Notes under the pieces: model-generated
What the model saw: the letters and a program-made list of their open reading frames with translations, nothing else
Told to the model about the DNA's origin: nothing
The model's database searches: none
NCBI GenBank assembly: GCA_017858325.1
Contig: JAFMBT010000003.1
Span: forward strand, 33,233-97,232
Length of the DNA stretch: 64,000 bases
Source of the DNA: Candidatus Planktophila sp.
GTDB taxonomy: Bacteria > Actinomycetota > Actinomycetes > Nanopelagicales > Nanopelagicaceae
Direction: 5' to 3'
Position numbers and translations under genes: made by a program
In this document: positions 1-10,187 of the stretch, in pieces
How the letters are laid out: the number at the start of each line of letters is the position of its first letter
Position numbering within the stretch: position 1 is the first letter of the stretch

Positions 1-2
1 CA

Positions 3-941
3 AAGGTCGAGGGAATATGTCCGGCAAATCTATCCAAAGTAATCACACCAAAAGCTAAGGCTGGAACTTTCCTTATGCGCGATGCGGCAAATATTGCTGC
101 AATATATGGTGCGGTGCCTATCTACAACGAGAAATTTGCCGAAGTCACGTTTTCTTATAAACGCGAGTACACAGGTCAGACAAGTAGTGGACTTTCAACA
201 ACATGTACTGCAAGTCGAACTGCCTGGCACCAGAATGCCCAGAGTTTTTCAGAACGCGCCAAATTAATTGCTAAATATCAGCTTGGTGGTGCTGCGCAAT
301 GGGTGATTGGCCAGGAAGAGCCTTTGGCGATGGTTGCTATTCGAGAAGTAGCAACAGGGATTGCACCTGCTCAACTTGAATCAACTCTCTCAGCGTCGAA
401 AACAGAAGTCTCCTATGGAAATCCAGTCACTCTTTCAGGTCAAATAACACTCAAAGATAAAACCCCTGTAGCGTCCTTAGCATTTACGGTAGAGGGAACT
501 TATCCTGATGGAACAGTGCGCACCTTAACGACGGGTGTTACTGCAGCTGATGGAACGTATGCGCTTCCGATGTTGATCGGTAAATCTGTCTCTCTACAAG
601 TGTTAACAGAACCATCATGGGAACGCGCCGCATCTGCAACTCAGCCAATAGCAATTACAGTGATGAGAAATCTCATTATTGATTCACCTACATCTGTTAA
701 AGCGGGATCGCCATTAACAATATCTGGAGTCATACTTCCGCGCCTAGCCGATGCTAGCGTTACCCTCACATTGGCCTCCGGCAAAGTAATTGGCGCACCA
801 GTTCTAACAGATTTACAAGGCAGTTTCACATTGACCATTCCTGCCCAAGCCCGTGGAATAAGCACGTATCAGATTGCCGTTGCTGCAGATACTCAGTGGC
901 CTCTACTGAAAAGTGAAACTTTCTCTATTATTGTCAGGTGA
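3..941 (+). CDS. C-terminal part of a secreted GH18-like protein with Ig-like domains (5' truncated)
   Basis: The reading frame is open from the first bases of the window, so the true start lies upstream. The first ~100 visible residues end in a [17 protein letters not shown] segment. This resembles the last strand of glycoside-hydrolase-18-like barrels, where a Gly-Gly precedes a conserved Trp and an acidic pair. Two beta-sandwich (bacterial Ig-like) segments follow, each beginning with alternating hydrophobic/Thr-Ser strands and a PVTLSG or PLTISG motif. Such a layout suggests an exported cell-wall or polysaccharide-binding protein. The stop overlaps the start of clpS. The domain call rests on pattern only; the catalytic residues of GH18 would lie upstream and cannot be checked. 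Confidence 0.7.
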   Translation, partial: KVEGICPANLSKVITPKAKAGTFLMRDAANIAAIYGAVPIYNEKFAEVTFSYKREYTGQTSSGLSTTCTASRTAWHQNAQSFSERAKLIAKYQLGGAAQWVIGQEEPLAMVAIREVATGIAPAQLESTLSASKTEVSYGNPVTLSGQITLKDKTPVASLAFTVEGTYPDGTVRTLTTGVTAADGTYALPMLIGKSVSLQVLTEPSWERAASATQPIAITVMRNLIIDSPTSVKAGSPLTISGVILPRLADASVTLTLASGKVIGAPVLTDLQGSFTLTIPAQARGISTYQIAVAADTQWPLLKSETFSIIVR

Positions 942-1237
942 TGGTAAGAACCGCGACTAATATCGAAGAAGAGATTGCCGCAATCTTCGCTGGTAACACT
1001 CCGTGGGTGACGATCGTTTGGGATGATCCTGTAAACCTCATGACCTATGTGACATATGTGTTAATGGAGTTATTCGGTTACTCACGTGAAAAAGCTCACG
1101 AGCTCATGATGAAAGTCCACACAGAAGGTAAAGCTGTGGTTTCCACAGGGACACGGGAAGAGATGGAACATGATGTTGCGATGCTCCACGAATACGGACT
1201 GTGGGCAACTTTGCAACGAGGTGATGAAGGGCTATGA
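941..1237 (+). CDS. clpS: ATP-dependent Clp protease adaptor ClpS
   Basis: A 98-residue protein with the ClpS core: a short flexible N-terminus, then [18 protein letters not shown], in which the Asp-Asp-x-x-Asn stretch lines the N-degron pocket, and a later HEYGLWATL strand. ClpS delivers N-end-rule substrates to the ClpAP/ClpCP unfoldase. In actinobacteria clpS commonly heads this gene cluster (Rv1331 in M. tuberculosis). A GTG three bases earlier could also start translation; ATG is chosen because it gives the tight TGATG overlap with the previous stop. Its own stop overlaps the next start as ATGA, which implies translational coupling. Confidence 0.93.
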   Translation: MVRTATNIEEEIAAIFAGNTPWVTIVWDDPVNLMTYVTYVLMELFGYSREKAHELMMKVHTEGKAVVSTGTREEMEHDVAMLHEYGLWATLQRGDEGL

Positions 1238-1788
1238 ATTCGGAGAAGGGCTTTAAACGACATGGCTCGCATTCATACGTTGCGCAATTTGATGAGAGCG
1301 AACGCGAAGTTTTACTTAATCTCATCGAGCAACTTATTGAATTGTTATCAGAGCGGGTAGATCATGGTCACGAAGACCCACTTGCCGCATTGGTTGGAAT
1401 TACTTCCCATGATTCTTTACCCGAGGATGAAGTTCTGCGACGGTTGCTACCTAATGCATATGCCGATGAAGCTCAGTCAAGTGAATTTAGGCGCTATACC
1501 GAATCAACTCTTCGTGGAAAGAAGCAGGCGCATGCAATGTCTCTGCGTATGCATATAAAGAGTAGTGACGATGGAATTGTTGATCTCGATCACGAGAATG
1601 CAAATGCCTGGCTTGGTGCACTCAATGACATTCGCCTGGCACTCGGTGTAAGATTAAAAGTAGATCAGAGTTCACCAGAACATTTAGAGTTACTATCACC
1701 AGATGATCCAATGCGCGGTGTTTATGCCGTCTACAGATGGCTAGGGTGGCTACAAGAATCTTTACTTGATGCGCTGATGGATGAGTAA
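1234..1788 (+). CDS. DUF2017 family protein
   Basis: A 184-residue, largely alpha-helical acidic protein that begins with a basic, Phe/His-containing leader and continues with [19 protein letters not shown], the usual start of the actinobacterial DUF2017 family. The family sits immediately downstream of clpS in many actinobacteria (Rv1332 position) and has no established biochemical function. The start overlaps the clpS stop by four bases, so the two proteins are probably made together; a role around ClpS/Clp proteolysis is a context inference only. No signal peptide, membrane segment or catalytic motif is visible. Confidence 0.8.
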   Translation: MNSEKGFKRHGSHSYVAQFDESEREVLLNLIEQLIELLSERVDHGHEDPLAALVGITSHDSLPEDEVLRRLLPNAYADEAQSSEFRRYTESTLRGKKQAHAMSLRMHIKSSDDGIVDLDHENANAWLGALNDIRLALGVRLKVDQSSPEHLELLSPDDPMRGVYAVYRWLGWLQESLLDALMDE

Positions 1789-1805
1789 GGCGGTACTATT
1801 CATCT

Positions 1806-2219
1806 GTGCTTGAGATATCACGTGAGTTTGTAGATGTGATCCTCGCTCAGTCGCGAGCGGAATATCCCGATGAATGTTGTGGTGTGATTCTTGGCGCCGC
1901 AGGGTCAGGTAAAGCAACGCGCTTAAAGCCGATGATCAATGCTGCACATAGCCCAACTTTTTATGAATTCGAGTCAAAAGATCTATTGGCTCTCTACCGC
2001 GAGATCGATGACAATAATGAAGAGATCGTCGTGATTTACCACTCGCATACAGAGACTGAGGCGCGCCCTTCGCGGACCGATATCGCCTATGCCTCAGAGC
2101 CAGAGGCCCACTATGTCCTTGTCTCTACACGCGAGGAGATTGCACCTGCCACTGAATTTCGCTCATTTCGCATTATTGAGGGTGTTGTGAGCGAAGAAGA
2201 TGTTTCGATTACCGAATAG
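1806..2219 (+). CDS. mec: JAMM/MPN+ metalloprotease (Mec-type, CysO-cysteine hydrolase)
   Basis: A 137-residue single-domain JAMM peptidase. All zinc-site residues are present: Glu23 in PDECCG, then His79-x-His81, seven residues, Ser89 and Asp92 (the HxHx7Sx2D signature). In M. tuberculosis the orthologue Mec cleaves cysteine from the C-terminus of the sulfur carrier CysO after CysM has loaded it. Here mec, cysO and cysM are consecutive, which makes that role very likely. Translation starts at GTG. The protein is cytosolic, with no signal sequence. Confidence 0.9.
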   Translation: MLEISREFVDVILAQSRAEYPDECCGVILGAAGSGKATRLKPMINAAHSPTFYEFESKDLLALYREIDDNNEEIVVIYHSHTETEARPSRTDIAYASEPEAHYVLVSTREEIAPATEFRSFRIIEGVVSEEDVSITE

Positions 2220-2244
2220 CGGATTTCTTCGTCATAATTAACCC

Positions 2245-2517
2245 ATGACTATTGATGTTCGAATCCCAACAATTCTCCGCCCCTACACCAAGGATCAGAA
2301 GAGTGTTCAAGCAACTGGTTCTAATTTGGGTGCTCTAATTGCAGATCTCGATCTCACATATGCAGGTATTGGCGAGCGACTTCTTGAAGATGGCGCACTT
2401 CGACGTTTTATCAATGTCTATATCAATGATGAAGATGTGCGTTTTCTTGGTGGGCTCGATTCTCAACTCAAAGATGGGGATTCTGTAACTATTTTGCCTG
2501 CAGTTGCTGGCGGTTAA
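2245..2517 (+). CDS. cysO: Sulfur-carrier protein CysO (MoaD/ThiS family)
   Basis: A 90-residue ubiquitin-fold protein ending in Val-Ala-Gly-Gly, the exposed Gly-Gly tail that is activated and converted to a thiocarboxylate in MoaD/ThiS/CysO carriers. Internal motifs (RRFINVYINDEDVRFLGG, DGDSVTILPAVAGG) match the family. It is flanked by mec and cysM, so it is assigned to the CysO-dependent cysteine route rather than molybdopterin or thiamin synthesis. The gap to cysM is four bases. The activating MoeZ-like enzyme is not in the window. Confidence 0.92.
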   Translation: MTIDVRIPTILRPYTKDQKSVQATGSNLGALIADLDLTYAGIGERLLEDGALRRFINVYINDEDVRFLGGLDSQLKDGDSVTILPAVAGG

Positions 2518-2521
2518 GTAA

Positions 2522-4266
<1,745 letters not shown>

Positions 4267-4295
4267 ATTCACCACCTTCTACGAATGAGGAAAAA

Positions 4296-5021
4296 ATGAC
4301 ACGGATAGATGGACGTACCAACAATGATTTACGCGAGATCAAAATTACTCGCGGTTGGTTAGAACATGCTGAGGGGTCTGTGCTTGTTGAATTTGGCAAG
4401 ACTCGAGTTCTCTGTGTTGCATCTTTTACCCCAGGAGTTCCACGATGGCTTAAGGATTCTGGAAAAGGCTGGGTCACATCTGAATATTCCATGCTTCCTC
4501 GCGCAACCCATACACGCTCGGATCGTGAATCGGTTAAGGGAAAACTTGGTGGACGTACACAAGAGATTTCACGGCTGATTGGTCGTTCTCTCAGAGGAAT
4601 TATTGATGTCTCGCAGTTAGGTGAAAATACAATTGTCATTGACTGCGATGTTCTACAAGCCGATGGTGGAACACGTACAGCTGCAATCACTGGTGCTTAC
4701 GTTGCTCTTGCTGACGCTATTGCATGGGCGCAAGCACAAGGCCACATCAAGGCAACGGCAAAACCACTTGCTGATTCAGTGGCTGCGGTAAGTGTTGGGA
4801 TTATTGATGGCGTTCCGATGCTCGATCTCTGTTACGAAGAAGATGTGCGAGCAGAAACGGATATGAATGTTGTCTGTAGCGGTGATGGCAGATTCATTGA
4901 AGTACAAGGAACTGCAGAGGGTGCACCCTTTGATCGCACGCTTCTGGATTCATTACTTGATCTCGCTCTTGCCGGTTGTGCTGATCTCACTCGACTTCAA
5001 AGCCAAGCCCTAGCGAAGTAA
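4296..5021 (+). CDS. rph: Ribonuclease PH
   Basis: A 241-residue phosphorolytic 3'-5' exoribonuclease that trims tRNA 3' ends. It begins with the typical [18 protein letters not shown] stretch and carries the [10 protein letters not shown] and [14 protein letters not shown] motifs of RNase PH. The following gene is rdgB, the arrangement conserved in many bacteria. It lies 29 bases after murI; the metallo-beta-lactamase-fold gene found between murI and rph in mycobacteria is absent. Confidence 0.96.
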   Translation: MTRIDGRTNNDLREIKITRGWLEHAEGSVLVEFGKTRVLCVASFTPGVPRWLKDSGKGWVTSEYSMLPRATHTRSDRESVKGKLGGRTQEISRLIGRSLRGIIDVSQLGENTIVIDCDVLQADGGTRTAAITGAYVALADAIAWAQAQGHIKATAKPLADSVAAVSVGIIDGVPMLDLCYEEDVRAETDMNVVCSGDGRFIEVQGTAEGAPFDRTLLDSLLDLALAGCADLTRLQSQALAK

Positions 5022-5030
5022 TTGTGATCT

Positions 5031-5645
5031 GTGAAGCGACTTCTACTTGCAACTCGAAATAAGGGCAAGATTGAAGAGTTTCATCGCATTCTCGAAGCAA
5101 TAGCACCAGGAGAAATTGATCTCGTTGGCCTTGACCAATTTCCAGATACCCATGATGTGGAAGAGACGGGAAAGACCTTCGAAGAGAATGCACTCTTAAA
5201 GGCGAGCCAGATGTGTAAAGCAACAGGGTTGCCAGCTATTGCAGATGACAGCGGACTCTGCGTAGATGCACTTGGGGGAGATCCGGGGATATTTTCTGCA
5301 CGGTGGGCAGGCCAGCATGGAGATGATGAGGCAAATCTGCAGAAAGTTCTTGCGCAGGTAAAAAATGTGAAAGGTAGTGACAGGTCTGCATATTTCATCT
5401 GCGTTGCAGCGATAGTTCTCCCGGACGGAACTAGCCATTGCGAGGAGGGTCGCTTCTACGGCACGCTGTTAGATCACCCAGTGGGTGAGAATGGTTTTGG
5501 CTACGATCCCATCTTCCAGCCTGAAGGTTTACTTATTTCCAGTGCACAGATGCTTGCGGCGGAGAAAGATGCAATTAGCCATCGCGGTAAAGCTCTTAGG
5601 GCAATTGCACCGCATGTAAGAAAAATGGTCGCAGGGCTAGGCTAA
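5031..5645 (+). CDS. rdgB: RdgB/HAM1 non-canonical purine NTP pyrophosphatase
   Basis: A 204-residue ITPase-family protein that hydrolyses (d)ITP and XTP to keep deaminated purines out of nucleic acids. Motifs: LATRNKGKIEEF at the N-terminus (triphosphate binding), ADDSGLCVDALGG, FGYDPIF and SHRGKAL near the C-terminus. It starts with GTG nine bases after the rph stop, which suggests co-transcription with rph. Its length matches the family. Confidence 0.94.
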   Translation: MKRLLLATRNKGKIEEFHRILEAIAPGEIDLVGLDQFPDTHDVEETGKTFEENALLKASQMCKATGLPAIADDSGLCVDALGGDPGIFSARWAGQHGDDEANLQKVLAQVKNVKGSDRSAYFICVAAIVLPDGTSHCEEGRFYGTLLDHPVGENGFGYDPIFQPEGLLISSAQMLAAEKDAISHRGKALRAIAPHVRKMVAGLG

Positions 5646-5674
5646 ACTAGGGCTACCCAAAGCAAGGAGTGATT

Positions 5675-6538
5675 GTGGCCGTTAAGAAGAAACCTGCTGT
5701 CAAGAAGACAGCTGCAAAGAAGAAACCTGCTGTCAAGAAGACGGCCGCTAAGAAGAGCACAGCGAAAAAGTCTGTTGCCAAAAAATCTGTGGTTAAGAAA
5801 AGTGCAGTAAAGAAGAGAGCGAAGAAGGCCGCCAAGAAATCTTCTGTAAAGAAGCGTGCCGTTAAGAAATCCGCCGTCAAGAAGCGTGCAACGTCAGCAT
5901 CATCGATTGTTATTCCAGCAGTTCCATCATCAGTGGGAGCTGGACGCGTAGATGTGAGCACGACTCCAAAGCCAGCCTCACGCAGCGCTGCGACACCCGC
6001 TGCACAGACAAGTGCGCCAAAGGAGGCTCCAAAACAAGGAGCATCAGGCAAGGTACTTATCGCAATCATTGTCGCCATTATTTTGCTCGCAGTACTTGTG
6101 ATTACTCGCCCAGATAGTGAAAGTGATGATGCAGCACCTGCTCCGACACCTGCAGTATCTGCCACCGCAAGCGAGGAACCAACAGTTGAACCAACAGTTG
6201 AACCAACAGTTGAACCAACAGAGGAAGTAACCTCAGCCCCTGTTACCGATATTGAAGGAGCACAGGCAATTGGTAATTGGAAAGATTCTGCCAAGAGTGT
6301 CATGACAATTTCTTGGAAAGCTCCTACAGCATCTGCAGGGTTGACCGGCTACAAAGTTGAAATTCGTGTTAATCGTGGTGAGTGGGTAGTAAAGTCTGAA
6401 GTTCCTTCAGATCAACGCTCTATCGATTTCTCCAAGACTGATTCAAGTGGAGAGACTTCATTCCGCGTTTCATCTGTCTACGCGGATGGACAAGAAGCAG
6501 TTGGAAATTCCTTTGGGTTTAGTGGTGTATTCGAATAA
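5675..6538 (+). CDS. Lysine-rich, histone-H1-like membrane protein with C-terminal fibronectin type III domain
   Basis: A 287-residue protein with three parts. Residues 2-75 are almost only Lys, Ala, Val, Ser and Thr in repeating A-x-K-K units like bacterial histone-H1-like tails. A single hydrophobic helix (LIAIIVAIILLAVLVIT, around 128-144) is followed by a Glu-Pro-Thr-Val repeat linker. The last ~90 residues look like a fibronectin type III module (ISWKAPTASAGLTGYKVEI). The basic tail would be cytosolic and could bind DNA, with FN3 outside; this topology is inferred from charge. GTG at this position has AAGGA six bases upstream; another GTG six bases earlier is less well placed. I do not recognise a named family. 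Confidence 0.8.
   Translation: MAVKKKPAVKKTAAKKKPAVKKTAAKKSTAKKSVAKKSVVKKSAVKKRAKKAAKKSSVKKRAVKKSAVKKRATSASSIVIPAVPSSVGAGRVDVSTTPKPASRSAATPAAQTSAPKEAPKQGASGKVLIAIIVAIILLAVLVITRPDSESDDAAPAPTPAVSATASEEPTVEPTVEPTVEPTEEVTSAPVTDIEGAQAIGNWKDSAKSVMTISWKAPTASAGLTGYKVEIRVNRGEWVVKSEVPSDQRSIDFSKTDSSGETSFRVSSVYADGQEAVGNSFGFSGVFE
5684..5749 (+). repeat. 33-bp coding direct repeat, two copies
   Basis: Two adjacent nearly identical 33-bp units (11 codons) begin at 5684 and 5717 and encode the K-K-K-P-A-V-K-K-T-A-A module of the lysine-rich tail. The near identity at the DNA level suggests recent slippage or duplication. Confidence 0.75.
6175..6222 (+). repeat. 12-bp coding tandem repeat, about four copies
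   Basis: The unit GAACCAACAGTT repeats in frame and encodes Glu-Pro-Thr-Val in the linker that separates the membrane helix from the FN3 domain. Such length-variable linkers are common in surface proteins. Confidence 0.8.
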
Positions 6539-6556
6539 ATCGAAGTAGTTAAGAAG

Positions 6557-6584
6557 CCCGCATCAGAGATGGTGCGGGTTTTTT
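6557..6584 (+). terminator. Rho-independent terminator
   Basis: CCCGCATC and GGTGCGGG form an eight-pair stem (one G-T pair) with a six-base loop, followed by six T. It lies just after the lysine-rich gene and overlaps the stop codon of the convergent acyltransferase gene by two bases. Confidence 0.85.
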
Positions 6585-8337
6585 ATTTAAGCGCTTCATC
6601 AATTGCCATGACATAAGCAGTGACACCAGTGGGAACTAAGTGGACACCATCGGGGGCGAAATACTCTGGACGATCTTTTGAAATCTCATTCCAATCAACA
6701 ACTCTCACATTCGAAAATTCTCGAGCTACCTCTCCAATGATCTGATTGTTCGCATCTCTATAGGGCCTAGGCACAGCAGTATTTACAACAACGATACGGG
6801 GGCTATCTTGCGCGAGAGCAAAAATCGCTCGGACCGTCTCTGGCTGAAGAAGATCATTATTTCCAAGGTCCATAACAACTGTTGCACCCGATGCTTTCTC
6901 TACATCTTTCTGCATCTCTTCCAGGAGTTCCGGTGCTTGTCGCCCCACCCGAGCATTAACAACCATGAGGGGTTGAATCTCTGACAGTGCGCTACGAATA
7001 CCAAGAATTACTGAATCTCCGGTTAACCAAATTGATTCGGAAGGGGTAATGACAGCAGTCTCTGACTCATTGATTGGCACCTCCATCGTAAGAGACTCCT
7101 CGAATGCCAGCGCTACGCGATTACTCGAGATGATGGCACTAGTTGAAAGAGTTGAGAGTGATATCACGAGGATAGAAATAGATAAAATAACAAGTATTTT
7201 CTGTCGCTTGCGTACAGAGGCGGTTCGATATTTCATTCCTTTAAACCAATACTCCACTGCGCCGCTTCTAATGGGGAGTTCAACTAACTTCAAGGAGATA
7301 TCTGCAAGAGCAAGGACGATAAGTATTCGAACCGCGATAAGTGCCCAATCTTGACCTTCGATATCAACACTGGGACGAGAGATTTGAAAAATCACCCAGT
7401 GCCACAGATAAATAGCGTACGAGCGCTCTCCGATCCATAGAAGCACTCGGTTCTGTAGTATCGGGGCAAAACGTGAAGCAGGATGAACAATTGAGGTAAT
7501 GATTGCTACGCCAAAGACTGCCGCAAGTGGAAATGCAATTTTGTAAGCAGTCGGCGAACTTTCATCAATCAGCAAGAATGAAGCGAGAATCCCAATAAGG
7601 CCAAAGACGCCAATAAAGTCAATAAAGTTCTGGGCTCGCTCACTTACCTCGCTCTTGAAGTTCTGCGGAATCCAACTGACTGCAAGTGCTGAACCAAGAA
7701 ATAGGCCAACGCTATGTGTGTCTGTACCAAAGTAAATATGACTAATATCGCTAGAGGCATCAAGTTGGAGTGATACATAAAAAAGCAGAGATGCCGAAAC
7801 AAGGGCAATTAAAAGCGCAGCAAGAGGAATAATTTTTTTCCCAAAGCGCTTGAGTACAAGTAAGAGAATTACTGGCCAGATGAGATAGAACTGAGATTCA
7901 ACGGCGAGTGACCACGTGTGCTGCAATAAAGGGGGCCTGCCAATTGCTTCAAAGTAATCTTGCTCTTTAGCCACGAGCCACCAATTGATAGTGCCGGTCA
8001 ATGCGAATGGCACATCCGTCACAAATCGTCTTACGGAATCTTGCGCCCAAATCGTGATGTAGATACCTGTCACCACGATCATAAAAATCATCGGCGGTAG
8101 CAATCGTCTTGCGCGGGCTTTATAGAAACCTCTTAAATCTAATCCCCCGCTTCGTTCAATTGAATCAAGAAGCAAGCGCGTGATTACATATCCAGAGATA
8201 ACAAAGAACAAATCAACGCCGAGAAACCCACCGGGTATCCAAGAAAAACCTAGGTGATAGAAAATTACGGCAGCGACTGCAACGGCACGCAATCCGTCAA
8301 TTGCTGGAATGTGCTGGATACCTCTAGTGGTAGCCAT
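6583..8337 (-). CDS. Acyltransferase-3 / SGNH fusion (OafA-type surface O-acetyltransferase)
   Basis: A 584-residue membrane protein. Residues 10-370 are the acyltransferase-3 domain with about ten helices, including AIDGLRAVAV, the FYHLG motif (His28) and the R-A-R-R-L-L-P motif around residue 77. The periplasmic C-terminus is an SGNH hydrolase-like domain: GDSV at 440-443, GNND near 492 and DGVH at 563-566, which carries the catalytic Asp and His. Such proteins O-acetylate cell-wall or capsular glycans, the membrane domain passing acetyl groups to the SGNH domain. The start lies five bases after the DivIVA-like gene stop, so the two form an operon. The acceptor glycan cannot be told from sequence. 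Confidence 0.9.
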   Translation of the reverse strand: MATTRGIQHIPAIDGLRAVAVAAVIFYHLGFSWIPGGFLGVDLFFVISGYVITRLLLDSIERSGGLDLRGFYKARARRLLPPMIFMIVVTGIYITIWAQDSVRRFVTDVPFALTGTINWWLVAKEQDYFEAIGRPPLLQHTWSLAVESQFYLIWPVILLLVLKRFGKKIIPLAALLIALVSASLLFYVSLQLDASSDISHIYFGTDTHSVGLFLGSALAVSWIPQNFKSEVSERAQNFIDFIGVFGLIGILASFLLIDESSPTAYKIAFPLAAVFGVAIITSIVHPASRFAPILQNRVLLWIGERSYAIYLWHWVIFQISRPSVDIEGQDWALIAVRILIVLALADISLKLVELPIRSGAVEYWFKGMKYRTASVRKRQKILVILSISILVISLSTLSTSAIISSNRVALAFEESLTMEVPINESETAVITPSESIWLTGDSVILGIRSALSEIQPLMVVNARVGRQAPELLEEMQKDVEKASGATVVMDLGNNDLLQPETVRAIFALAQDSPRIVVVNTAVPRPYRDANNQIIGEVAREFSNVRVVDWNEISKDRPEYFAPDGVHLVPTGVTAYVMAIDEALK

Positions 8338-8342
8338 TTCGT

Positions 8343-9146
8343 CTACCTACGTTTAGTAGGAGATTTCTTCGCGCTCTTTTTTGGAGCGCTCTTCTTCTGT
8401 GGAGCTTCAAGTGCTGGCTTGGTCCGCTGACTCACAACTTTCTTTGGAAGTTGTGGCAAGAGTCCACCATCTTCTTTCAAGTTCTCAGAGACTTTGTGCT
8501 GCAAATCGTGCAGACGAGAAAATGCCGTTTCAAGATTTGCACGTCCTTGTGCAATTGCGGTCTCGGCAGCTTGGAGAGATTGTGTTTGAATGCGGTGAAG
8601 TCGATTAGTCTCTGAGATCACTTGCGATAACCACTGGCGATATTCGATCACTTCATTGTGCGCCTCAGAAATGATCCGCTCGCCTTCGCGCCGTGCAGCC
8701 AGAGCCAGCGCAGTTACCTCGCGCCGTTTTTCATCAATAATTGCTTGAGAATCTGCAGTTGCCTGGGAGAGTATGTCTTGGGCTTCACCTTCGGCCGCGC
8801 TGATGTACTTGCGACCGCGTGCTTCGGCACTAGCAAGAAGTGCGCGTGCCTTTGTTTCAGCAGATTCAAGAGCCTCTCGAGCGGTCTTGCTCGCCTCGCT
8901 TACTAAACGTTCCGATGAAGAGAAAGCTTTCTGTTCGCGCGCCTGTGCAGATTTGATCATCACCATGGCAGTTTCTGTTGCCAAGATTTCAAACTCTTCC
9001 TTGCTGAGCGATGTGATATCGCGGCGCGAGCGCAAGTCAGATAATTGAGATTCGAGTTCGCGGATACGTTCAACGGAATTTTGCGCCGAAGTTTCGCTCT
9101 CTTTGAATCCAACCCAATTTAGAAATGTGCTTTTCTCGTTTGCCAT
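8343..9146 (-). CDS. DivIVA-like coiled-coil protein with lysine-rich tail
   Basis: A 267-residue, almost wholly helical protein. A short N-terminus (NWVGFKES) leads into heptad-like coiled coil from about residue 25 to 220, with repeated A-x-x-x-A-x-x-E segments typical of DivIVA/Wag31-like or ATP-synthase-b-like coils. The last ~20 residues are K-K-S-A-P-K-K-S-A-K-K-rich, like the tail of the protein encoded at 5675. A polar-growth or septum scaffold role is an inference from shape. It is co-directional and tightly linked with a surface acyltransferase, which would fit a cell-envelope function. Confidence 0.65.
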   Translation of the reverse strand: MANEKSTFLNWVGFKESETSAQNSVERIRELESQLSDLRSRRDITSLSKEEFEILATETAMVMIKSAQAREQKAFSSSERLVSEASKTAREALESAETKARALLASAEARGRKYISAAEGEAQDILSQATADSQAIIDEKRREVTALALAARREGERIISEAHNEVIEYRQWLSQVISETNRLHRIQTQSLQAAETAIAQGRANLETAFSRLHDLQHKVSENLKEDGGLLPQLPKKVVSQRTKPALEAPQKKSAPKKSAKKSPTKRR

Positions 9147-9220
9147 GGCTATAGATTAGGGCACCGCATGGAATCTCCAAAAGTGCGCAGGGTGAGATTA
9201 AATCGGCCGCAGGGTCAGGG

Positions 9221-9883
9221 CTACGCTCGATAGATAGCGAAAGAGACTGCTAGATACTGCGAGATCCATGCTGCGAGCACGAGAACATGGAAGAGTTCGT
9301 GAAAGCCAAAGTATTTCGCATTAGCGCCCGGCTTTTTAAGGGCGTAGAAAATCGCACCAACTGAATACAAAAGCCCGCCCAGTAAAATTGGAATCAGTAC
9401 CCAGAGCCCACCTTCTCTATAGAGTTGCGGGGTATAGAAAACGGCGACCCAGCCTAGGGCGAGGTAGTTGATGACATAGAGCCAGCGTGGGGCTCCTACC
9501 CAGAAGATGCGCATCGCAACGCCGACGAGCGCTCCAATCCAGACAACGCTGAGGCAGATTGTGCGATCACGCCCCTCCAGCAGGGTCATAGCAAATGGCG
9601 TATAGGAACCGGCGATGAGCAGGTTGATATTGGCGTGATCCCAGCGCCGCCAGAACTTCTTCTTCGCCGGCGACCATGGAACTCGGTGATAAATCGCTGA
9701 GACGCTAAAGAGTGTGATAGCGGTCAGGGAATAGAGGGCTACCGAAAATTTAAGGGACTCTTTGCTCAATATGAAGAGCACAAGGGATGCGACGATTACT
9801 GCAGGAGTGGCGCCGAGATGAAACCATCCGCGGAGCTTTGGGGGCTGCGATGGGGGGAGTTCTGCGGTCTCACTGATAGCCAT
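9221..9883 (-). CDS. Hemolysin III / PAQR family membrane protein
   Basis: A 220-residue protein with seven predicted hydrophobic helices. It has the family's metal-site pattern: a Ser and His in SAIYHRV after helix 2, Asp in RRWDHANI, and the HELFHVLV histidine pair before the last helix. Hemolysin III/YqfA proteins belong to the PAQR (adiponectin-receptor-like) superfamily, often proposed to be zinc-dependent membrane hydrolases acting on lipids. The haemolytic name is historical. It is the first gene of a minus-strand run. Confidence 0.9.
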   Translation of the reverse strand: MAISETAELPPSQPPKLRGWFHLGATPAVIVASLVLFILSKESLKFSVALYSLTAITLFSVSAIYHRVPWSPAKKKFWRRWDHANINLLIAGSYTPFAMTLLEGRDRTICLSVVWIGALVGVAMRIFWVGAPRWLYVINYLALGWVAVFYTPQLYREGGLWVLIPILLGGLLYSVGAIFYALKKPGANAKYFGFHELFHVLVLAAWISQYLAVSFAIYRA

Positions 9884-9981
9884 GTCGGTAACAGTAACGA
9901 TTTTGCCTGGTTTCGGGGCTGGGCGACAATGGCCAGGAAGGGAGAATTCCAGCCACTGGTCAGGAAATTACGGCTCAAGTG

Positions 9982-10043
9982 AGCACAAATTAGAAAAAAA
10001 GTTTAGAAAAAATTAGAAATTATCTCCGTATATAGGTGCAAAG
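9982..10043 (+). promoter_or_regulatory. Candidate promoter of the actinorhodopsin transcript
   Basis: The 291-base gap between the divergent hemolysin-III-like gene and the rhodopsin gene holds a very A/T-rich tract ending in TATATA at 10029-10034, a plausible -10 box. No convincing -35 hexamer is seen. A start point about seven bases downstream would fall just before the TTG of the candidate leader ORF. Confidence 0.35.
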
Positions 10044-10187
10044 TTGTCGCAACAGGTTCACAATCAGCCCTATCGCTCATCGGTGATGTTCCTCGAGGAC
10101 CGCACCGGTATCACGATTCCACAGGCCGCCCGGTCGGTGGAGCTCTATAAGAGGCCCCACGGAGGATCTTTTACATGGTTAATTTAG
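10044..10187 (+). CDS. Candidate upstream leader ORF overlapping the actinorhodopsin start
   Basis: An open frame of 47 codons from TTG at 10044 (or 34 codons from ATG at 10086) ends in TAG 13 bases inside the rhodopsin gene. It has a protein-like composition (for example FLEDRTGITIPQAARSVELY) and is more G+C-rich than its flanks. Its end overlaps the rhodopsin ribosome-binding site, so translating ribosomes could be coupled to, or could regulate, rhodopsin translation. It may instead be chance openness within a structured 5' UTR. No homologue is recognised. Confidence 0.3.
   Translation: MSQQVHNQPYRSSVMFLEDRTGITIPQAARSVELYKRPHGGSFTWLI
10099..10138 (+). promoter_or_regulatory. Stem-loop in the actinorhodopsin 5' leader
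   Basis: ACCG-C-ACCGG (10099-10108) pairs with CCGGTCGGT (10130-10138), giving nine G/C-rich pairs with one bulged C and a ~21-base loop. It lies upstream of the GGAGG ribosome-binding site at 10161-10165. Confidence 0.4.

Noticed and set aside
5653..6303. Long open frame opposite the lysine-rich gene
   Set aside because: It is produced by AAG/GCC-rich repeat codons read on the other strand; composition is low-complexity Phe/Leu/Thr and there is no ribosome-binding site.
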